Assembly: GCA_964463695.1 (NCBI GenBank)
Contig: CAYXCZ010000011.1
Span: forward strand, 45,791-109,790
Direction: 5' to 3'
Source: JALNZU01 sp964463695
Lineage (GTDB): Bacteria; Bacteroidota; Bacteroidia; Bacteroidales; F082
Length of the DNA stretch: 64,000 bases
The notes under the pieces are model-generated. The model saw only the letters and a program-made list of their open reading frames with translations. It was not told the DNA's origin and searched no databases. Of this stretch, positions 53,208 to 61,985 are shown piece by piece. Positions within the stretch are counted from its first letter, which is position 1. Every line of letters begins with the position of its first letter. The translations under genes and the position numbers were made by a program.

Positions 53208-53801
53208 ATGAATTTTCTTGGACTTCCGATTGGTTTTTATGGTAATATTTTCCCCGGCAACATCAACATCATGATGATGGAGTTGTACGGATCAAAAAAG
53301 TTCAAAGTGCTTTTTATGGCATTAGCTTTAATAGTGATTTTCGAAAGCGCCTATTGCCTGCTCACTTTATATTATCTGTCCAGTATAAAGGAACACGAAC
53401 AGCTGTTTTTTTTCATCGAAGTCGGGTCATATGTGCTTGTTATGGCGATGGGTTTCTGGATGTTTTTTAATAAAAAATCAAGTGAGTCAGTTTCTAGAAC
53501 CAATACTTTTTACCGAGGGATAATAACCACTATCATTCATCCCCAACAAATTCCTTTTTGGATCATCATCGGCGTCCTTATTGATCCTGTTGTGAATTAC
53601 AGCGGCAATTGGAATACAATTACAGGGTTTGTTTTGTATAATGCCCTGGGGACTTTCCTTGCAATGGTGGTATATATGGTTTTTGGAAATAAGTTGATGT
53701 TGTATTTTAAATTCAAATTACGTCAGGTGAATGCCGTGATGGGTATCGTGTATATCGTTTTTGCTGTTTTTTCAATTGGAAAAATGTTTGTAAAATTCTA
53801 G
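53208..53801 (+). CDS. LysE-like membrane exporter
   Basis: 197 residues, about six membrane helices. It starts GLPIGFYGNIFPGNINIMMM, similar to the GP(G)N motif region of LysE/RhtB transporters, and has IHPQQIPFWIIIG at the middle of the family pattern. LysE proteins export amino acids or similar small molecules. Substrate unknown. It lies exactly between two direct copies of the long intergenic repeat, which could recombine and delete it. Confidence 0.75.
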   Translation: MNFLGLPIGFYGNIFPGNINIMMMELYGSKKFKVLFMALALIVIFESAYCLLTLYYLSSIKEHEQLFFFIEVGSYVLVMAMGFWMFFNKKSSESVSRTNTFYRGIITTIIHPQQIPFWIIIGVLIDPVVNYSGNWNTITGFVLYNALGTFLAMVVYMVFGNKLMLYFKFKLRQVNAVMGIVYIVFAVFSIGKMFVKF

Positions 53802-53905
53802 ATTTCATTAGTTTAGAGGTTTAGTGTTTAGGCTGGCGCATTTAAAATTATTTTTAACTGCAAACACAGAGCAGGCGCAAAGAACGCAGAGGGCTGACGC
53901 GTTTA

Positions 53906-54345
53906 AAGACATGCGACCTCTCCGGGGTCGAAGAAGAATTGAGTGCTGTGTTGTTATAGACATGTGACCCCTCCGGGGTCATTACGGCTGTTTGCAGGTT
54001 TTATCGGCTAGCCTTAAAGTAGATTTTCTTTTCCAGGTATGATTTCTCTTATCAAACCTCTGTGCAATGACATGTGCTTTAATATTTATTTATCACAGAG
54101 TTACCTGGAGATTATTTCACAGAGTTACAGGAGTTTTTGTACTCATCACAACTCTATGCAATCCTCTATGCAAACTCTGTGCTTTTTGATTTCTTAACCT
54201 CGAAGCTCGATCCTGAAAGCTGTCAAGAGCAAAAAGTCTGTAGAGTGCTGACGCGTGCATAATGAAAGCTTTAGCTGTGGGCATAAGACTTGCGTCAGCC
54301 CTCAACAAATCAACAAATCAACAAATCAACAAATCAACAGATCAA
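53906..54345. repeat. Long intergenic repeat, copy B
   Basis: Direct-orientation partner of copy A (52487-52940), with small changes such as GACCTCTCCGGGGTC for GACCCCTCTGGGGTC. About 1,420 bp separates the two copy starts. Confidence 0.85.
54246..54300. repeat. GGCTGACGC palindromic element, copy 2
   Basis: TGCTGACGC (54246-54254) and GCGTCAGCC (54292-54300) pair with one mismatch; the centre again contains CATAATGAAAGCTTTAGCTG, close to copies 1 and 3. Confidence 0.75.
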
Positions 54346-54366
54346 CCCCCTAACTCCCAAAATAAT

Positions 54367-54374
54367 TACTTTTG
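54367..54374 (+). promoter_or_regulatory. -7 promoter box of tatD
   Basis: TACTTTTG fits TAnnTTTG and ends 4 bases before the ATG at 54379, so the transcript would be leaderless. No TTG is found 17-23 bases upstream, where the octamer run ends. Confidence 0.45.
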
Positions 54375-54378
54375 CCTC

Positions 54379-55044
54379 ATGAGTCTCCATCCGCCTTGTA
54401 TCGATATTCACACACACCGGTCAGGTGAACTTGCTGATGTGCTGTCGGTGCTGAACCTCATGGCCGGAGAATGCCCCGAACCTGTTGGCACTCCTTATTA
54501 TTCAATTGGGATTCATCCCTGGCAGCTGCTTCAATACGATGTGGCAACCTTGAAAAGCCGCATGACCCAAGATTTGCAGCGATTGAAGCCGGTGGCCATC
54601 GGTGAGCTTGGCCTCGACCGTGCAATCCCTGTCCCGCTTCCGATTCAGCAGGAAATACTTGGCTGGCAGGAACAATTGGCTTTGCAATACAACCTTCCGC
54701 TGATTCACCATGTGGTGAGGGCCAACGACCTGATGCTGGCAAGGGCGAAGAAGTATCCCGGTCTTGTTCGTGTAATCCATGGCTTTACAGGTAAAACCAC
54801 AGAGGCACTTCAGTATATACGCGCGGGTTTCATGCTTTCGTTGGGAGCAGCGCTGTTCGACACGAAACGGCAGGTGGCGGAAAGCATTAAAAGCATCCCT
54901 GCGGAAAATCTTTTTCTGGAGACGGACGAAAGCAGCATCAGCATACAGGAGGTATATGCGCGGGCGGCTTCGTTGAGAAATGAGGCGGAGGAGGAGCTAC
55001 GAATCCACATCTTTGATAATTTTGCACGCATTTTTATCCGATAA
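54379..55044 (+). CDS. tatD: TatD-family metal-dependent hydrolase
   Basis: 221 residues from ATG 54379. The frame is open further upstream, but that part encodes repeat sequence. TIM-barrel metal-binding motifs: CIDIHTHR, AIGELGLDRA, HHVVRAND, VIHGFTGK and ETDESS. It is shorter than typical TatD (about 260), as in a Bacteroidota subgroup. TatD relatives are 3'-5' DNases or D-aminoacyl hydrolases. It is followed after 3 bp by tcdA. Confidence 0.85.
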   Translation: MSLHPPCIDIHTHRSGELADVLSVLNLMAGECPEPVGTPYYSIGIHPWQLLQYDVATLKSRMTQDLQRLKPVAIGELGLDRAIPVPLPIQQEILGWQEQLALQYNLPLIHHVVRANDLMLARAKKYPGLVRVIHGFTGKTTEALQYIRAGFMLSLGAALFDTKRQVAESIKSIPAENLFLETDESSISIQEVYARAASLRNEAEEELRIHIFDNFARIFIR

Positions 55045-55047
55045 TAG

Positions 55048-55809
55048 ATGGAACAGGATTGGAGAACACGAACGGAGCTGCTGATTGGCGAACAGGCAAT
55101 CAGCAAATTACAAAACAGTCATGTGCTGGTTGCAGGTCTTGGTGGGGTAGGTTCGTTTGCTGCCGAACAACTTGCTAGGGCAGGGGTAGGCAAACTTACC
55201 ATCGTTGATGGCGATACCGTTCATCTGAGTAACCGCAACAGGCAATTGCCTGCCTTAGTGAGTACACAAGGAATTGCCAAGACAGAGGTTATGGCAAACC
55301 GGCTGCGTGACATAAACCCCGATATTGAACTGATTATAGTGCCACATTACATAAAAGACGAGTTGCTTATTGAAGTGGTTCAGCAGCCTTATGATTACGT
55401 TATTGATGCCATTGACACTCTGGCACCAAAAGTTTTTCTGTTGTATTACGCCCATCAGTTTGGCTTAAAAGTGGTGAGCTCGATGGGAGCAGGGGGTAAA
55501 CTCGACCCGGAACAGATCAAAGTGGTCGACATCTCGCACACACAGCAATGCCGGTTGGCTTATTACATCCGAAAGAAACTTCACAAACTCGGCATTTGGT
55601 CGGGAATCACAGCTGTTTATTCAACGGAAGTCGTTTCGCGGACCAGCATTAAATACGAAAGTGGCGAATTCAACAAACGCAGCACCGTGGGGACAATCTC
55701 TTATATGCCAGCGATGTTCGGGGTTTTCTGCGCTTCGGTGGTGTTGCGTGGGCTGATCAGCGAAGGGCCTGATTTGACGGATGCCTTTTCCTTCTCAAAA
55801 TCAACATAA
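55048..55809 (+). CDS. tcdA: tRNA threonylcarbamoyladenosine dehydratase
   Basis: 253 residues, ThiF/MoeB-like E1 fold. ATP-binding GLGGVGSFAAEQLARAGVG is at about 30-48, with DGDTVHLSNRNRQ, DAIDTLAPK and the C-terminal PAMFGVFCASVVL. It lacks the MoeB Cys-zinc pattern, as TcdA does. It cyclises t6A at position 37 of tRNAs into ct6A. In an operon with tatD. Confidence 0.92.
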   Translation: MEQDWRTRTELLIGEQAISKLQNSHVLVAGLGGVGSFAAEQLARAGVGKLTIVDGDTVHLSNRNRQLPALVSTQGIAKTEVMANRLRDINPDIELIIVPHYIKDELLIEVVQQPYDYVIDAIDTLAPKVFLLYYAHQFGLKVVSSMGAGGKLDPEQIKVVDISHTQQCRLAYYIRKKLHKLGIWSGITAVYSTEVVSRTSIKYESGEFNKRSTVGTISYMPAMFGVFCASVVLRGLISEGPDLTDAFSFSKST

Positions 55810-55924
55810 AACTTATTCTTTTTCATCAGTACCGTACTTTTTAGTTACTTTGTACGTTAATTACAATCGGATTTTTGGTCCTGTTTTTATCTCTCAGCAA
55901 TTGTTAAATTTCTAAAGCATTGAA

Positions 55925-58261
55925 ATGACATACTTTACTCCTTTAAGATCGATTTTCGTTCTTTTTTTCTTTAGTATTTTCACACCTTTGGTCATGGTAG
56001 GACAAGAAGCCGCCGTTCGTGGCTTTGTGTATGAAGCATCGAGTGGCGAGCCGGTAATTTTTTGCAATGTGTATCTTCAGGGAACCAATTATGGTGGCTC
56101 GACGGATAATAATGGCTATTTCAGCATCACGCGCGTGCCAGAAGGGAAATACACACTATTGGTTACTTATCTCGGTTTCGATACCATTAAAGAGGTCATT
56201 CAGTTACGAAAAGGTGATGTCATCAATAAGAAATATCAACTCACAGAATCGTCGGTAAGTCTTGGTACAGTGAATGTTACAGCGGAGCGAATTGAAGCTA
56301 TCTCCGAAACAAAAACCTCTGTGATCAACCTCACCCCAAAAACACTGAAGAAGATTCCTTCCATCGGAGGTCAGGCCGACCTTGCGCAATACCTGCAAGT
56401 GCTGCCCGGCGTTATTTTTACGGGTGACCAGGGTGGACAGCTTTACATCAGGGGTGGATCGCCTATCCAAAACAAAGTGCTTTTAGACGGGATGATCGTT
56501 TACAATCCCTTTCACTCAATCGGCTTATTTTCGGTTTTCGACACCGATATGATACGTAACGCGGAGGTGTTTACAGGAGGCTTCAGTGCTGATTACGGTG
56601 GCCGTATTTCGTCGGTGATGGATATCACCACACGTGACGGAAATAAGAATCACCTCTCAGGGAAGCTGGGAGCCAGCACCTTCGGAGCAAAGGTATTGCT
56701 TGAAGGGCCTATCGTAAAACCAAAAACAGACAAATCGGGCAGCTCGTCATTTGTCCTTTCAGTAAAAAATTCGTACCTCGAACAAAGCAGCAAGGCGTTG
56801 TATTCATACATTGAGAAAGACGGACTTCCTTTTAACTTTCTGGATATTTACGGAAAGGCTTCGATCAATGCCTCCAATGGAAGTAAGATCAATTTCTTTG
56901 GTTTCAGCTTCGACGACAAGGTGAACAATTACAAGGCTTTATCCGATTTTGGATGGAAGTCGTTTGGTGGCGGGTCCGACTTTTTGATCATCCCAGGAAA
57001 ATCGCCTGTGCTGATCGAAGGAAATATGGCCTACTCATCCTATACGGCAAAACTCACCGAGCAGTCAGCCCCCGAAAGGTCGAGCTCGATCAATGGCTTT
57101 AACATGGGATTCCATTTCACCTATTTCCTTGGAAAAGACCTCATTAAATATGGTGTTGAAATCCTTGGTTTCAAAACTGAATTCAACTTCACAAATGGCG
57201 TTGGAAGGCAGATCGACCAGGTTGAAAACACCACTGAGTTAGCTGGTTATGTCCGCTACAAAGGAAGTTTTGGGAAACTGCTTTTTGAGCCCAGCTTGCG
57301 CATTCAATATTATGCATCGTTAGCCGAAATTTCACCCGAACCAAGGTTAGCCATGAAATACCTGATCTCGGATCACATCCGCCTGAAATTTGCTACCGGA
57401 CTTTATTCGCAAAATCTCATAGCTGCCAACAGTGACAGGGATGTCGTGAACCTTTTCTATGGCTTCCTCTCAGGACCTGATAACCTTCCGCAGAAGTTTG
57501 ACGGCAATGAGGTGTCATCAAAATTACAGAAAGCAGCTCATTTTATCCTGGGAACAGAAATTGACTTAAGCCACACGGTGAACCTCAATATTGAAGGCTA
57601 TCTCAAAAATTTCAGTCAGCTCACCAACCTCAACCGTAACAAGATTTATGACGAAGCAACAGCTGATTATACCGTCCCTGATCGCCTGAAGAAAGATTTT
57701 ATCATTGAAAAAGGTGCTGCTTATGGCGCTGACCTCGCCTTGAAATATGAGAAAAACAAACTCTATTTGTGGGCTGTTTATTCATTGGGTTATGTGACAA
57801 AATCGTTTGAAGATGAAACAGGCGACCTTTATACCTACCGCCCACATTACGACCGTCGCCACAATATGAACGTCATTCTTTCGTACACAACAGGCGATCA
57901 GAAACAATGGGAAATGAGTGCTCGCTGGAACTTCGGCTCTGGATTCCCATTCACGCAGGTGCAGGGAAACTACGAGTACCTCTCATTTAATCAAGGTATT
58001 AACTATGATTATACCACCGCTAACGGACAACTTGGAACCGTTTATGGCGAACTGAACAAAGGAGAGTTACCTACCTATCATCGCCTCGATTTGGATGCCA
58101 AACGCAGATTTTATTTCAGCGAACGGTCCGAGATGGAGATAAATATTAGTTTGACAAATATCTACAACCGTAAAAATGTGTTTTACGTAGATCAGATCAC
58201 CAACGAAGTTTTACGTCAATTGCCTTTAATGCCTAGTCTTGGAATAACTTTCTCATTTTAA
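55925..58261 (+). CDS. TonB-dependent receptor with CarboxypepD_reg-like domain
   Basis: 778 residues, signal peptide to about 25 (ends VMVGQ). An N-terminal carboxypeptidase-regulatory-like domain (RGFVYEASSGEPVIFCNVYL, about 32-110) is followed by a plug (about 120-235, LPGVIFTGDQGGQLYIRGGS) and a C-terminal barrel ending in F (LGITFSF). It is an outer-membrane active transporter of the TonB family. Without a SusD partner, its ligand is unlikely to be a polysaccharide by the usual system. It is followed 20 bp later by a prolyl oligopeptidase gene, so a peptide ligand is possible. Confidence 0.92.
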   Translation: MTYFTPLRSIFVLFFFSIFTPLVMVGQEAAVRGFVYEASSGEPVIFCNVYLQGTNYGGSTDNNGYFSITRVPEGKYTLLVTYLGFDTIKEVIQLRKGDVINKKYQLTESSVSLGTVNVTAERIEAISETKTSVINLTPKTLKKIPSIGGQADLAQYLQVLPGVIFTGDQGGQLYIRGGSPIQNKVLLDGMIVYNPFHSIGLFSVFDTDMIRNAEVFTGGFSADYGGRISSVMDITTRDGNKNHLSGKLGASTFGAKVLLEGPIVKPKTDKSGSSSFVLSVKNSYLEQSSKALYSYIEKDGLPFNFLDIYGKASINASNGSKINFFGFSFDDKVNNYKALSDFGWKSFGGGSDFLIIPGKSPVLIEGNMAYSSYTAKLTEQSAPERSSSINGFNMGFHFTYFLGKDLIKYGVEILGFKTEFNFTNGVGRQIDQVENTTELAGYVRYKGSFGKLLFEPSLRIQYYASLAEISPEPRLAMKYLISDHIRLKFATGLYSQNLIAANSDRDVVNLFYGFLSGPDNLPQKFDGNEVSSKLQKAAHFILGTEIDLSHTVNLNIEGYLKNFSQLTNLNRNKIYDEATADYTVPDRLKKDFIIEKGAAYGADLALKYEKNKLYLWAVYSLGYVTKSFEDETGDLYTYRPHYDRRHNMNVILSYTTGDQKQWEMSARWNFGSGFPFTQVQGNYEYLSFNQGINYDYTTANGQLGTVYGELNKGELPTYHRLDLDAKRRFYFSERSEMEINISLTNIYNRKNVFYVDQITNEVLRQLPLMPSLGITFSF

Positions 58262-58281
58262 ATATCTTTAAAATTAACAGT

Positions 58282-60411
58282 ATGAAAACACAGCTCTTTT
58301 CTTTTGGCTTTTTCGCAACGATAGCTTGCACTGCTTTGATCACAGCCAGCTGTTCAACTACACCAAAAAATACGATGAAACCTCCTGTAGCGAAAATTAT
58401 ACCGCATGAATTGACCATGCATGGACAAACAAGGGTCGATAATTACTATTGGCTCAACCAACGTGAAGATCCTGAGGTGATTAGTTACCTCCAGCAAGAA
58501 AATGCCTATATCGACAGCCTGCTCTCACACACAAAAGATTTGCAGCAGAAGCTTTACGATGAAATGGTAGGCCGCATCAATCAGAAGGATATGTCGGTTC
58601 CATATAAGGAGAACGGCTATTTCTATTATACACGTTTCGAAGAAGGAAATGAGTATCCGGTTTATTGCCGTAAAAAAGATTCGATGGAAGGCACCGAAGA
58701 GGTGCTGTTGAATGGCAATGAAATGGCTAAAGGTTTAGCTTACTTTGAGATAGGTGGCTGGCAGGTGAGCAGCGACAACAACCTGCTTGCTTACGCGGTG
58801 GATACCGTCAGCCGCAGGCAATACACCTTATATGTGAAAGATCTTGTTACAGGAGAGATTTATAAAGATGTGATTACCAACACATCGGGTAATATGACCT
58901 GGGCCAACGACAACAAAACCTTGTACTACAGCATCAAAGACGAAACGCTGCGTCCGTATAAAATCTTAAAACATACCTTAGGTGTTTTAGGTTCAGATAT
59001 TGAAGTTTTTCACGAAGCTGATCCAACATTTTACAGTTTCGTCTACAAAACAAAATCACGTGAGTTTGTTATCATCGGTTCAACAAGCACCGTATCGGCT
59101 GAGTATCGCTTTCAGCCTGCCGCAACTCCTGCTGAGCCTTTCAAACTGTTTCAGGAGCGTAAACGTGATTTCCTTTATGGAATCGATCACTACAAAGATC
59201 ATTTTTATATCCGTACCAACCTTGATGCCATCAATTTCAAGTTGATGAAAACACCACTCACGGCTACTGCAGTTGAAAACTGGACAGAGGTTATTCCACA
59301 TCGTGCCGATGTGTTGCTCGAAGAGTTTGAAGTTTTTGCCGATTACCTGGTGGTTTCCGAACGTAAAGAAGGTCTGATTCAACTGAGGGTGAAGAAATGG
59401 AATGATGAAACAGACTATTACATGGATTTCGGAGAGCCGGCTTATTCCGCTTACATGACTACAAACCCTGATTTCGATACACAGAAACTGCGTTACGGCT
59501 ATACTTCACTCACAACCCCTAACTCCGTTTTTGAGTATGACATGGCAGCTAAGACCAAGTTGTTGCTCAAGCAGCAAGAGGTGATTGGTGGTTATGATCC
59601 TGAAAATTACAAAACAGAGCGTATCTATGCCACTTCTCACGATGGAGTGACAGTTCCGATTTCGCTGGTATATAAAAAAGGCCTCGAGAAAAACGGACAG
59701 AACCCAACCGTACTCTATGGTTATGGCTCGTATGGGGCAACGATGGATGTATATTTCAGTTCAGCACGCCTGAGCCTTCTCGACAGAGGTTTTGTCTGGG
59801 CCATCGCACACATCAGAGGCGGACAGGAAATGGGTCGTCAATGGTACGAAGATGGTAAGCTTTTGAACAAAAAGAACACCTTCCACGATTTCATTGCCTG
59901 CGGTGAATACCTTATAGATCAGAAATTTACCAACAACCGGAAGATGTTCGCAATGGGTGGAAGTGCCGGAGGTCTACTTGTTGGTGCTGTTGTGAATATG
60001 CGTCCCGACCTTTGGAAAGGTGTGATAGCACAAGTGCCTTTTGTGGATGTCGTTACCACCATGCTCGATGAAACTATCCCGCTCACGACAGGTGAATACG
60101 ACGAATGGGGTAACCCTAACACCAAAGAATATTTTGATTATATGCTGTCCTATTCACCATATGATCAGGTTGAAGCGAAGGTGTATCCGGCTATGCTTGT
60201 AACAACAGGTTTGCACGACAGTCAGGTACAATATTGGGAACCTGCAAAATGGGTTGCCAAACTAAGGGCTGTCAAAAAAGATAACAATCATTTGTTCCTT
60301 AAAACAAATATGGACTTTGGTCATGGTGGTGCTTCGGGTCGTTTCGAACGACTGAAAGAGGCAGCTTTGGAATATGCCTTTATGCTGAATGAGTTGGAGA
60401 TAAAAGACTAA
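58282..60411 (+). CDS. S9A prolyl oligopeptidase / oligopeptidase B-like lipoprotein
   Basis: 709 residues. The N-terminal signal ends with a lipobox (TASC, Cys near residue 24), so it is anchored in an envelope membrane. A seven-bladed propeller (about 90-430) precedes the alpha/beta hydrolase domain with AHIRGGQEMGRQWYEDG and the nucleophile GGSAGGLLVG (Ser near 561). Late GLHDSQV and FGHGGASGRFE supply Asp and His. The acidic specificity positions of true oligopeptidase B cannot be confirmed, so basic-residue cleavage is only a suggestion. Confidence 0.9.
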   Translation: MKTQLFSFGFFATIACTALITASCSTTPKNTMKPPVAKIIPHELTMHGQTRVDNYYWLNQREDPEVISYLQQENAYIDSLLSHTKDLQQKLYDEMVGRINQKDMSVPYKENGYFYYTRFEEGNEYPVYCRKKDSMEGTEEVLLNGNEMAKGLAYFEIGGWQVSSDNNLLAYAVDTVSRRQYTLYVKDLVTGEIYKDVITNTSGNMTWANDNKTLYYSIKDETLRPYKILKHTLGVLGSDIEVFHEADPTFYSFVYKTKSREFVIIGSTSTVSAEYRFQPAATPAEPFKLFQERKRDFLYGIDHYKDHFYIRTNLDAINFKLMKTPLTATAVENWTEVIPHRADVLLEEFEVFADYLVVSERKEGLIQLRVKKWNDETDYYMDFGEPAYSAYMTTNPDFDTQKLRYGYTSLTTPNSVFEYDMAAKTKLLLKQQEVIGGYDPENYKTERIYATSHDGVTVPISLVYKKGLEKNGQNPTVLYGYGSYGATMDVYFSSARLSLLDRGFVWAIAHIRGGQEMGRQWYEDGKLLNKKNTFHDFIACGEYLIDQKFTNNRKMFAMGGSAGGLLVGAVVNMRPDLWKGVIAQVPFVDVVTTMLDETIPLTTGEYDEWGNPNTKEYFDYMLSYSPYDQVEAKVYPAMLVTTGLHDSQVQYWEPAKWVAKLRAVKKDNNHLFLKTNMDFGHGGASGRFERLKEAALEYAFMLNELEIKD

Positions 60412-60451
60412 AATCTTTTATACAAAAGCTGATTGCTTTTAATTGAGAAGA

Positions 60452-60874
60452 ATGGATACAACCTGGAGTATTGACGATTTGAATGCCACCAACAAAGGAA
60501 CGTTGATGGAGCAGTTGGGCATCGAATATGTCACCGTTGAAGACGGCTATGTGAAAGCCAAAATGCCTGTTGATGAACGAACCAAACAGCCGATGGGACT
60601 GCTGCACGGAGGTGGAAGCCTCGCGCTGGCCGAAACAGTGGGTGGTATTGGTTCGGCGCTGATCGTGGATCTTGGAATCAACGATGTGCGTGGCTCTCAT
60701 ATGAGCGCCAATCACATACGTGCAGCTAAAGACGGTTGGGTCTTTGCTGAAGCTCGCCTCTTACACAGGGGTAGAAATACACATATTTGGAATATTGATA
60801 TTTCTGATGAGGAGGGTATGCTTGTTTCTACATGTCGTCTGACAAATTTTATCATTCCAAAACAAGTACTTTGA
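60452..60874 (+). CDS. menI: Hotdog thioesterase, likely 1,4-dihydroxy-2-naphthoyl-CoA thioesterase
   Basis: 140 residues from ATG 60452. Hotdog fold of the PaaI/YbgC-II type: GLLHGGGSLALAETVGGIGS contains the catalytic HGG and the acid (Glu) one helix turn later. The C-terminal NFIIPKQ is family-like. Its place directly in front of menF and menD supports the menaquinone step that releases DHNA from CoA. The gene name rests mainly on context. Confidence 0.82.
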   Translation: MDTTWSIDDLNATNKGTLMEQLGIEYVTVEDGYVKAKMPVDERTKQPMGLLHGGGSLALAETVGGIGSALIVDLGINDVRGSHMSANHIRAAKDGWVFAEARLLHRGRNTHIWNIDISDEEGMLVSTCRLTNFIIPKQVL

Positions 60875-60884
60875 TTCAGTTCCA

Positions 60885-61985
60885 ATGCACCTGAAGGCTG
60901 CACATCTGTTTTTTTTGGAGAATGGGATTCCTTTCGTAAGCTACCGCTTGCCCGGGACTACCAATGTTGTTACCTTATCAGGAGGGACGTTTTCTGCTGA
61001 AGGTGCTGAGGATGATGACAATACATTTGTTTTCGCTCCTTTTAGCTCTGGTCATGGAAATGAGAAATTGTATTTTAAAGCTGGAAATGTTGCTTTTGGA
61101 ACAGAAATCGCCATTGAAGGTTTATCATCTACAAAAACCAATTTTTCAGGCAATGATGTGCTTGCACCCATTGTTATTACAAAAGATGTTTACCTGAATC
61201 AGGCTGTTGGCCTCATTTCAGCGATGAAAAAAGGTCATCCCAAAAAAGTTGTCCTCTCACGTGTTGTCTCTGCCAAACTTACCTTGGATGATCAGCCAAA
61301 AGTTTTTGAGTCATTATGCAGCAAACATCCGGGCGCATTTGTCTACTTTTTGAGTGACGGAAAGAAAGTTCGATGGATGGGTGCGAGTCCTGAAACATTG
61401 CTGTTGAAAATGGAGCATCACTACGTTACGATGTCGTTAGCCGGCACAAAAAAGTCTGCAGATGGACAGCCCGAAAACATTCGATGGAATCCAAAAGAGC
61501 TAGAGGAGCAGGCTTTTGTGACTGATTATATTCATGATGTGTTGAGAAATTTACACATGGAGGATTACACCATCTCCGGTCCGGAAACCGTTTTTGCCGG
61601 ACATCTGGCGCACCTGAAAACCACCTTCCATATACCTGCTGAGAACTGCGATACAGCGGAACTTATCAATAAGCTGCACCCTACACCGGCCGTCTGCGGC
61701 CTTCCGCAAAAGGAGGCATTCGACTTGATTTTGGCCACCGAGCTACATAACAGGGCCTATTATACAGGCTACCTGGGAATTGTAAAACCACAGGAAGAAT
61801 TGAAGCTTTTTGTCAATTTGAGATGCATGCAACTCATCGGAAATGAGGCATATATTTATGTAGGTGGCGGCCTCACAGCAGCCTCCGATCCTGAAGCTGA
61901 ATGGGATGAGACAGAAGCTAAAGCAGAAACTTTGCTGTCGGTATTCCCAAATAAATACGCAACTTTGCAACATGATGCACGATAA
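60885..61985 (+). CDS. menF: Isochorismate synthase
   Basis: 366 residues, chorismate-binding fold. Conserved stretches: KKVVLSRVVSAKL, WMGASPETLL, SLAGTKKSADG, the catalytic ELEEQAFVTDYI-type region, HLKTTFHIPAE, LHPTPAVCGLPQ and RAYYTGYLGIV, with LFVNLRCM and YVGGGLTAASDPEAEWDETEAK as chorismate-binding end motifs. It makes isochorismate for MenD. It overlaps menD by 14 bases. Confidence 0.93.
   Translation: MHLKAAHLFFLENGIPFVSYRLPGTTNVVTLSGGTFSAEGAEDDDNTFVFAPFSSGHGNEKLYFKAGNVAFGTEIAIEGLSSTKTNFSGNDVLAPIVITKDVYLNQAVGLISAMKKGHPKKVVLSRVVSAKLTLDDQPKVFESLCSKHPGAFVYFLSDGKKVRWMGASPETLLLKMEHHYVTMSLAGTKKSADGQPENIRWNPKELEEQAFVTDYIHDVLRNLHMEDYTISGPETVFAGHLAHLKTTFHIPAENCDTAELINKLHPTPAVCGLPQKEAFDLILATELHNRAYYTGYLGIVKPQEELKLFVNLRCMQLIGNEAYIYVGGGLTAASDPEAEWDETEAKAETLLSVFPNKYATLQHDAR

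Larger units (their letters stand above)
53802..54366. other. Gene-free spacer with repeat copy B
   Basis: Holds GGCTGGCGC and GGCTGACGC half elements (53832, 53892), repeat copy B, its GCTGACGC palindrome and another AAATCAAC octamer run up to the tatD promoter. No gene. Confidence 0.7.

Noticed and set aside
54262..54378. 39-codon N-terminal extension of tatD
   Set aside because: It translates repeat B and the octamer run; the TACTTTTG promoter box lies within it.
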